NCBI GenBank assembly: GCA_038373885.1
Contig: JAWZYV010006201.1
Location: forward strand, 496,001-560,000
Reading direction: 5' to 3'
Source of the DNA: Cheiracanthium punctorium
Lineage: Eukaryota > Arthropoda > Arachnida > Araneae > Cheiracanthiidae
Length of the DNA: 64,000 bases
Shown: positions 56,376 to 64,000 of the stretch, one piece after another
Layout: each line of letters begins with the position of its first letter
Position numbering within the stretch: the first letter of the stretch is position 1
Position numbers and translations under genes: made by a program
The notes under the pieces: generated by a model
Database searches by the model: none
Seen by the model: only the letters and a program-made list of their open reading frames with translations
Told to the model about the DNA's origin: nothing

Positions 56376-57935
56376 ACAAAATAGATTTAAAAAGACAGAC
56401 AACAATAAAAAGGAAAAGCTTTGTATGCAAGAAAATCTATAAAAATGGAAGTTTTGGCATTTTAATTTTTTTTTATGGCTTTCATGCTTTTTTGTTGACT
56501 TTCGTAACCTAGAACACTAGAGGTGTGGTGATGATATCCGTAGATATTTGAAGAAAAAAAAAAGATCTTAATCCATTTCCGTCTGAGCAAGAAAACATCC
56601 ATATCGGTCAGAGGACACCCCCCCCCAAAAAAAAAAAAAAAAAAAAAAAATCTGTATCCACTTTCTTTCAGCAGATCTTTTAATGGCTTTTCAGGATTAG
56701 TCAAATAAATGGAAAAATATAAAATTATTCTATATTAATTATTTTTTATTGTAATTAAACATAAGCTTTATTGATTAAAACTTAATAATTCTTGTTTAAA
56801 ATTTTTAAGTGAATTTTCTTTGTTCACACAAAAATCCCTCGTTTAAATTAGTAAATTTAAAGCTATTGGCGTAACTTTGAAAGCTTTTTGAATATTTCTA
56901 CATGTTGCGCTTTGCTCTACCCCCAAATATTAAAGGGCTCCGTATTTTATTCTTGCTGTAATGGCTAAGTAAAGGAGAGGGCTTAGACCCTCCTCCCCTT
57001 TACTTAGCCTATGGTATTTACATGTAATTATTAAAGAGTTTTAATGTTTCAGCAAAAAAACACCATGTTACTCTACAAAATGTTTTCTGAAAGTTTCTTA
57101 ACTGGCAAAGGTTTATCATTTATTACAGCTAGTGAAGAGACATCCTAAAAATTTTCAAGTTTAAGTCAACAAGAAGTTCTGTAAATTTGAAAAGTTACTT
57201 GGTTTGGTACAACTGTTTCGAAAATTTAATGTTCATAAAACCCTGTTAAGATTGAAATGTGAGTTTAACCGCTAAATTATTTTTTAATGACTATGTCATT
57301 TGATCTCTCATCCCCTTTATTGAAAATTATCTGAAAAATGTGTCCCGAAAAAGCTTCATAATTTTACATATATTTAAATACTATTAGTTCACAACAGCTT
57401 TAATCTATTGTTACAGTATTTCGTAAGCTGTAGAATATGCATCCCATGCATTTTTCTATAAATAGGTTACAATCATAAAAATTTCAACAAAGGGTTACCA
57501 GGCGAAATACACGAAAGGTAAGAGATAAAATGGCAGTCAATATATCGTTTTAATATGACAATAATGAAACTAAAAAATTTGGTGGTTCAGGGTGTCTCCC
57601 CCTGACGAGGCTCAATCAGCTGAGTTATTTAATTTAAGAAATACACATTATCTGAAAATTATCTGGTGGTAGATTATTTCACATACTGTATATGAAAGTA
57701 TCGCTTCAAGATTTATTCTTCAAAATAATTTCCAAACAAAAAGATCAGCATCCGTATCTGCAGATGCAACAAATTATCTGTTTCATATCCACATCTGTGG
57801 ATATAAAATACAGCTGATCCATTTTCATATCCGTACCCATGGATCTAACTTTTTAACGATCTCGCACACCTATAGTAAACACCTTGACTTGCAGAAAAGA
57901 CAGACATATAATAAATAGTTTTATAATACCAAATA
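56376..57935. other. Downstream spacer without recognised gene
   Basis: AT-rich. C-run plus A-run at 56619-56650. No coding segment with splice sites or family similarity. Confidence 0.5.
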
Positions 57936-57959
57936 CAGGGGTTGGACAAAATGTGAACA

Positions 57960-58153
57960 CCTGTGGAAAAATAATTTTTTTTTTTATTAATAGGCTGTTG
58001 GCCCTCCTTTTGCATGAATTACAGCTTGTATCTGACGTGGAATTGTCAAGTACAAGTCACGTACATCATTCAGAGGGTTATGTTCCCACTCAAATTGCAG
58101 AAAAGTTCCTAACACAGAAAGTGGCCTTGGATCGACTGTGCAGCATGTTTTTC
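57960..58153 (-). pseudogene. Tc1-like transposase, C-terminal part
   Basis: Minus strand reads GTFLQFEWEHNPLNDVRDLY, LTIPRQIQAVIHAKGGPTAY and a stop, the conserved C-terminus of Tc1 transposases, still open here. Confidence 0.85.
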
Positions 58154-58333
58154 GGTTTAGGTGTTATCTCGCCGCAAGAATGGGGGAAAGCAGTGGCCAC
58201 TTGCTGGCTAGCTATTTCCTGCGTTCCAAATAAACCAGGCGAAAAGGGAGACCGCCATTTTCACCCACACACGAAACGGACTTAGGGAAAATATTCTTCC
58301 TCCCGTTCCTCGCTTGTTGCAGTGCTTTCAATT

Positions 58334-58511
58334 GAAATAGAAAATTTGTCATGCAGGGGCGTTCCTAAACTATTTATTTATTTTATTATTAGATAGGCCA
58401 CTTTTCAGTATTTTGTAACTTCAATGTTTGAAACTTAAGAAAAATTTATTTGGCGTGAAATAGAAAATTTGTCATGCAGGGGCTTTCATAAACTATTTAT
58501 TTATTTTATTA
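58334..58511. repeat. 123-bp tandem duplication in the foldback left arm
   Basis: GAAATAGAAAATTTGTCATG starts at 58334 and again at 58457. The second copy is broken by the Helitron at 58512 and resumes at 60515. Confidence 0.85.
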
Positions 58512-60514
58512 CTAGCAGTCCCGCACGGCGTTGCCCGTGAACCCCTTAAATTATGCGATTTACAAAATCTGACATGTAAACTGCAACTCCAGATTAGTAC
58601 TCTAGGCCGCAATTGTATAACAGAATGCGCAGATAATGGTTCCAGAGTTTCAGGTACGTACTTACAAACGCACCACTAAAGACAACTCACTGCCGTGGCC
58701 GTCACATATTTCCCCCAGAAATATCGTGTAAATTGCATTAAAATTGCTGGAGTTATTAAATATTTCATCCAATTAAGCAAATTATCTTGCAAAATCCACA
58801 ATTTTCGATTTAAATTTCTTAAAATTAGGAAATGTTAGGTCATTAAACGTATTAAATACCATAAAAAGTATCAAAAAATTTCATGAAAAGGTCCCATTAA
58901 GAAAAACGCGCCAAATGACAGAAAAATCGTCGAACTTGGCGAGTGTTGGCGAAATATCGCCAAAAATAAGTCCCCAAAAATTAGGTTTTCGAAGACCTAC
59001 GACCCATAGAACCCGAGATTTCCAGAACATTCCATATTGATGCAACAAAAAGCAAAATTTAACTATTTAACGCGTAGAATACGAATTTTAAACTGTTTTA
59101 AACCCCAGAACGGCGGGTTGCTACCAAAATTCGTAACACAGGGTAAGAAAATCTCCGTTTTAGAACAGTTTTTAATTAATAATTAAAAAAGTGATTAAAA
59201 TTTTAAAATTCTGATTCTCATGTGCGCATTATCGGACTCATGGGATTATATATTCAAATTTTCAGAGTTCTAACCTCGCCAAGCATGGCAACGTAAAAAA
59301 CGGTTTTTTACTTTTGCGGTTACCACTCACTTCAAGCATAAATCTTTTCATGAGGTCAAAGTTCGCCAAACATGACGATCTAAAATCGGTTTTTAATTAA
59401 TAATTTAAAAGTAATTAAAATTTCAAAATTCTGAGCCTCAGGTGTACATTACCGAAGGAATAGGCTCATATGTTCGAATTTTCAGAGTTCTGCGTCCAGT
59501 AGTTTTTTCTGGACATCGCACGCATGCAGATTTTCAGACATTCATTTTTAATGATATAGACTGGCGCAAAACTGACTAAATTTCCGTGCCATTTCATGTT
59601 TTCCAATGCATGCGATTCTGTTTCACTGTATGATGCTGGCGAAACTCGCCGAGCATGTCATCCTGAAAACGGTTTTAATTAATAATTAAAAAAGTAATTA
59701 AAATTCTGATTCTCAGGTGCACATTATCGCACTCATGGGCTTATATATTCAAATCTTCAGAGTTCTGCCTGCAGTAGGTTTGTCTGGAGACCGCACACAT
59801 ACAGACAGACAGATTTACAAACATTCATTTTTATTATTATAGATAGATAGATTTGGCGTAAACCTGATGAAATTTTCGTGCCATTTCATGCTTCTCAAAT
59901 GCAAATGATTTGTTTTATAGTAGAATTCGGGCGAAACTCGCCAAGCATGGCAACGTAAAAAACGGTTTTTTACTTTTGCGATTACCACTCACTTCAAGCA
60001 TAAATCTTTTCATGAGGCCAAAGTTCGCCAAACATGACGATCTAAAATCGGTTTTTAATTAATAATTTAAAAGTAATTAAAATTTCAAAATTCTGAGCCT
60101 CAGGTGTACATTACCGAAGGAATGGGCTCATATGTTCGAATTTTCAGAGTTCTGCGTCCAGTAGTTTTTTCTGGATATCGCACGCATGCAGATTTTCAGA
60201 CATTCATTTTTATTGATAAAGATTGGCGCAAAACTGACTAAATTTCCGTGCCATTTCATGTTTTCCAATGCATCCGATTTTGTTTCACAGTATCATGCTG
60301 GCGAAACTCGCCGAGCATGGCATCCTGAAAACGGTTTTTAATTAATAATTAAAAAAGTAATTAAAATTTTAAAATTCTGATTCTCAGGTGCACTTTTTCG
60401 CAATCATGGGCCGATATATTCAAATTTTCAGAGTTCTGCCTGCAGTAGGTTTGTCTGGAAACCGCACACATACAGACAGACAGATTTACAAACATTCATT
60501 TTTATTATTATAGA
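58512..60514 (-). mobile_element. Non-autonomous Helitron C (2.0 kb)
   Basis: Minus strand starts TCTATAATAATAAAAATGAA and ends CACGG-GCAACG-CCGTG hairpin, 12 nt, CTAG. Inserted between A and T without duplication; the intact tandem copy at 58334-58456 and the right arm give the empty site. Contains a ~663-bp internal tandem duplication. No Rep/helicase. Confidence 0.92.
59275..60510. repeat. ~663-bp direct repeat inside Helitron C
   Basis: CGCCAAGCATGGCAACGTAA starts at 59277 and 59939. Both copies run through GATCTAAAATCGGTTTTTAA, CATCGCACGCATGCAGATTT-like and CACACATACAGACAGACAG to a CATTCATTTTTATTATTATAG end, so each carries its own Helitron 5'-type terminus. Confidence 0.85.
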
Positions 60515-60779
60515 TTAGATAGGCCACTTTTCAGTGTTTTGTAACTTCAATTTTTGAAACTTAAGAAAAATTTATTTGGCGTGAGCCATAATTATAATAT
60601 GCACAGTATGTATCGAAACATAATTTGTGTTTCAGAGCCGTACACCGGACATGGACGGGAGAGCTGTACGTGTTTTTAAAGTGTCAAATTCCATGTAGAA
60701 TTTTTCATTTACGAAAAAGCTGCCTTTATTTTCTTCGTTTATAAGTAAAATAATTTAGGAATTAATTTACATTAGGTAT

Positions 60780-60955
60780 AGTTACATATATATATATTCC
60801 ATTTTTATTACTTTTTTTTTAATTGTACTATATATATATATAACTATACCTAATGTAAATTAATTCCTAAATTCCATTCCATTTTTATTCCTTTTTTTTA
60901 AATTGTACTAATATATATATATATATATAACTATACCTAATGTACATTAATTCCT
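60780..60955. repeat. AT-rich core of the foldback element
   Basis: (TA)n runs and two copies of CCATTTTTATT.CTTTTTTTT around AACTATACCTAATGTA inverted repeats; strongly cruciform-prone. Confidence 0.75.
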
Positions 60956-61438
60956 AAATTATTTTACTTATAAACGAAGAAAATAAAGGCAGCTTTTTCG
61001 TAAATGAAAAATTCTACATGGAATTTGACACTTTAAAAACACGTACAGCTCTCCCGTCCATGTCCGGTGTACGGCTCTGAAACACAAATTATGTTTCGAT
61101 ACATACTGTGCATATTAATTATGGTTCACGCCAAATAAATTTTTCTTAAGTTTCAAAAATTGAAGTTACAAAACACTGAAAAGTGGCCGATCTAATAATA
61201 AAATAAATAAATAGTTTATGAAAGCCCCTGCATGACAAATTTTCTATTTCAATTGAAAGCACGGCAACAAGTGAGGAACGGGAGGAAGAATATTTTCCCC
61301 AAGTCCGTTTCGTGTGTGGGTGAAAATGGCGGTCTCCCTTTTCGCCTGGTTTATTTGGAACGCAGGAAATAGCTAGCCAGCAAGTGGCCACTGCTTTCCC
61401 CCATTCTTGCGGCAAGATAACACCTACACCTGTTTTTC

Positions 61439-62307
61439 AAAATACTCCATGAAGATTCAATGATATTCAGATGAGGGGGGCCACATGTGGTGCCCTAATT
61501 AATCATCGTGTTCATAAAACCAGTCTTCGGCAATTCCACAGGTGTGAATGGGGGAATTATCTTGGAAGGCTGGTCATTTATCAGGAAACAGTTTGCACAC
61601 AGTTGCCAGAATACTGACATAATCCTCTTCTGTAACACAGCCATTCAGAACAAGTGGGCCAAGACCACGGTGTGATATCGCATCCCAGATCATCACTAAA
61701 CCACTGCCATGCTTAACTGTAGGCCGAAGACAGTCAACATGACAAGCTTCTGACAGCATTCTCCAAGCGTAAACACATCCATTTATTGGAAATAATGTGA
61801 ACGACGATTCGTCTGACCGTATTATATTCTCCCATTGTTCTTGTGTACAATTTTTATGCTTGCGGCACCATAATCGTCACTTCAAGAAAATTACATGGTG
61901 TAATCAATGATTTTGAAATAGATGTTCTACCATGAATATTTGCCATATGCAGTTCACGCCAGATAGTTTTTTATGAAATGCTTCATGTAAATGTGTGTTC
62001 ATCTCAGATGTTATCTGGGATGCAGTTTTGTGTTTTTTTGCCACAATCTGCTTCAAAACCCTTATGTGTCTGTCATACAGCTTCATCTTTCGACCACTCT
62101 TTGCTTTTTAGATGAAGCTTTTCGGTGTTTCAAATATGCTGACATTACAATCGACACTGTACTTCTCCCAACGCCTAGAAGGGTTGCTGTTATTGTCACC
62201 GAGACTCCAACAAGACAGGCCCTAACAATGATGCCTCTTCCGAAATCAGAGGTCAGCCATAATGCAATTTTAACCCAGAAATATATTTCGCATCCGACTT
62301 CTATCAC
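61439..62307 (-). pseudogene. Tc1-like transposase, N-terminal and catalytic part
   Basis: From 62307 downward: MIEVGCEI, LTSDFGRGIIV, TATLLGVGRSTVSIVM (HTH), LKQIVAKKHKTASQITSEMN, RSDESSFT (first Asp), HVDCLRPTVKHGSGLVMIWDA, GLGPLVLNGCVTEEDYVSIL, FQDNSPIHTCGIAEDWFYEH (second Asp, one of the usual DD pair lost) and NIIESSWSILKN (Glu). Frameshifts and stops scatter through it, so it is dead. It is cut in the codon region after SILKN by the foldback element. Confidence 0.85.
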
Positions 62308-62432
62308 TGCTAGTAGTAGACTGATGTGTGTACTTTCTCATCTGCTAGATGGTACCCGCTAGAGAGCAGGAGTATACAAGAGGTTTCTCTCGAGTAATAT
62401 ATTTTAAGTGCTCATATTTTTTCCGACCCCTG

Positions 62433-64000
62433 AAACTCCAGTCAATAAAATACTCTGACCAAGGTTAATTTTACTAAACAGCAAATAAATAAAGAAAATA
62501 TATCTACTTAGTTATAAATGTCTGGGGTATTACACATAGACATAACAAATTTGGTACAAAGTTCTAGACATGAAATTATGCACATTTAGATGAGATTTAT
62601 TTTTTCAAAATTTGGTCTACAAAATTTTATTCAATGTTTTATGAATTTTTAGCTATTTTTTTTACAGTTAATTAGCAATGACAGTGGAAATATCTACAAG
62701 AAAGCAATTGTTATATCACTGGTTAGAAGAAAAATTTTCCTTTCAAAAGCAGCTTTTTCCAAATGTTTTACATAATTTAGATTTTTGATTTTTTTTTTTT
62801 TCCCTAAGACACTGAATACTTACAGAAAATTTCTGAGAAATAACTTTTAAATGGTCACATCTTCAAATCTATCACTCACGTTTTTTAATTAGGTCAATAT
62901 TTAAAATGCACATTCAAACCTCTTTAAAACTTGTTAAAATAAAAACAAAAATGTAGAGATTTTCTATGAATTTTAGAGTGAAGTAGGATTTTGAAATCAA
63001 TTAGCTGGTGTGTAAATATTAAATTATTTAGCACTAAATTTCTGTTATGCAAAAACTAAACTGTGCATTTAAAAAAAATAATAATAATAAAATGCAAACA
63101 CTAAACTGTGCATTTGAAAAAAAAAAAAAAAAAATCAAACATCAATATGGCTATGAGTTTAAGAGATTAAAAGTTAAAAGCACATTTAAATTCATTCGAA
63201 TTAACCGATTCTGATGTAAAAATAATGTCCCAGAAGAACTTAGCAAATTCTCAGATTTCCGATTAACTGAGGAGAAGCTACTGATTAAAGTTTCAGCTTA
63301 TGTCATTTATACATTTTCAAATTTTGCATCCTGAAATCTAGCAGTCAGAATGTCTTTTAATTTTATCAGCAAATAAAATGCACATTTAGGCCTAACACAG
63401 GCCTAAGTTACATGATAAAAAATTATCAATGAGATTTTAAAATAAATTTTAGAGTAAAACAATACTTTGAATTTAATTAGCTGATGGGTGATTGCATTAC
63501 TTAATTTTTTTCATTTGTGTTGTCTTGGTAACAAAAGCCCTGAATAATTTTACATTAAACAAGAATAATAAATTATGGAGGGGGTGGGGGTCAATGTGCC
63601 ATTAGGTAGTGCTAGAGAAATGAAGCAATTTTGGTGAATAAATCAATGTGGCACTTATAAAATCTAATATACCGATTGTAAATGATAGCAATCCCTTATA
63701 ATACCAAAACACAGAAGTATGCACAGATATGTTGAAAAAAGAGATATAATAGATTACTTTTAAAATAAAGAGTGAAAATATGATAAAATCCACATCAAAA
63801 TTATGCTTAAAGATTTAGGTGAGAATTCAACTTCATAAAACAAGATCATTCATTAAAGTTCTTTTCTACATGAAAATTTACATACATTACTGTAAGGAAA
63901 TCCAATACAGGGTTTTTACAGATTTCTCAGCTTTAGCATTTCTATTTTTAACATTACATCCTATAGTTATTTTTTTTATATTTTGCCCCTTTTTACTTCC
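62433..64000. other. AT-rich sequence, nothing recognised
   Basis: Three loosely similar segments with TGCATTT(A)AA and GTGAAGTAGGATTTTGAAAT-like words (about 62580-63000 and 63370-63500) suggest old repetition. A-run at 63118-63134. No gene. Confidence 0.5.

Larger units (their letters stand above)
58154..61430. mobile_element. Foldback element (long TIRs), 3.28 kb
   Basis: Perfect 8-bp duplication TGTTTTTC at 58146-58153 and 61431-61438; ends GGTTTAGGTGTTATC and GATAACACCTACACC. The ~475-bp right arm (60956-61430) is the reverse complement of the left arm, which is interrupted by a 123-bp tandem duplication and a Helitron. The arms meet at AT-rich sequence 60780-60955. Class uncertain (hAT- or P-like by duplication length). 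Reading frames in the arms are mirror shadows. Confidence 0.88.
57936..62432 (-). mobile_element. Tc1-like transposon, interrupted and inactive
   Basis: Ends CAGGGGTTGGACAAAATGTG at left and (reverse) CAGGGGTCGGAAAAAATATG at right. TA flanks the left end; the right flank has mutated to AA. Transposase remains lie on the minus strand on both sides of a 3.28-kb foldback insertion (58154-61430). Confidence 0.85.

Noticed and set aside
57884..58285. 133-codon plus-strand frame
   Set aside because: Spans the antisense of a Tc1 transposase end, the insertion junction and the foldback arm; its tail is repeated inverted at 61280-61415.

Overview
Eukaryotic, AT-rich genomic DNA, almost certainly from an arthropod and most plausibly a chelicerate such as a spider. 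The grounds are one secreted digestive-type gene split by kilobase-scale introns, GT-AG splice sites, and a dense, nested population of Helitron, hAT, Tc1/mariner, piggyBac-like, Penelope-like and jockey-like elements plus tRNA-derived SINEs. The species is inference only. I see no prokaryotic genes, rRNA, CRISPR array or confident tRNA gene.

The only intact host gene I can support is a zinc metallocarboxypeptidase of family M14A on the plus strand. It has 11 coding exons from 25708 to 55667 whose phases all agree, giving 437 residues: signal peptide, activation propeptide and catalytic domain. The zinc ligands, the catalytic Glu and the substrate-binding Arg/Asn/Tyr are all present, and the S1' selector residue is Asp, predicting carboxypeptidase B-like (Lys/Arg) specificity. 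Introns 1, 2 and 9 (9.6, 6.7 and 5.2 kb) are inflated by transposons.

Layout. 1-12.9 kb: repeats only (one arm of a long inverted pair, a foldback satellite-like block, MITEs, an element with long TIRs carrying a 2.0-kb hAT-type insertion, a SINE). 12.9-23.4 kb: a decayed minus-strand Penelope-like reverse transcriptase cut twice by related non-autonomous Helitrons; removing each at its A|T junction restores the RT reading frame. 23.4-25.7 kb: AT-rich spacer, a 32-bp minisatellite and the probable promoter. 25.7-55.7 kb: the carboxypeptidase gene; its introns hold the second inverted arm, a 5'-truncated jockey-like LINE with a 14-bp target duplication, hAT-type elements with 8-bp duplications, a second LINE 3' end and mariner relics. 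55.7-57.9 kb: 3' UTR and spacer. 57.9-62.4 kb: a Tc1-like element (minus strand) interrupted by a 3.3-kb foldback element that itself holds a third Helitron. 62.4-64 kb: AT-rich sequence without recognisable genes.

The most interesting signal is inside the two Helitrons at 13.1-22.6 kb. Each carries an array of sites close to CCACTAGATGGCGC (written on the reverse strand as GCGCCATCTAGTGG), which fits the conserved core of the insulator protein CTCF, so these elements could disperse CTCF-like sites upstream of the gene. This is motif reading, not evidence of binding.
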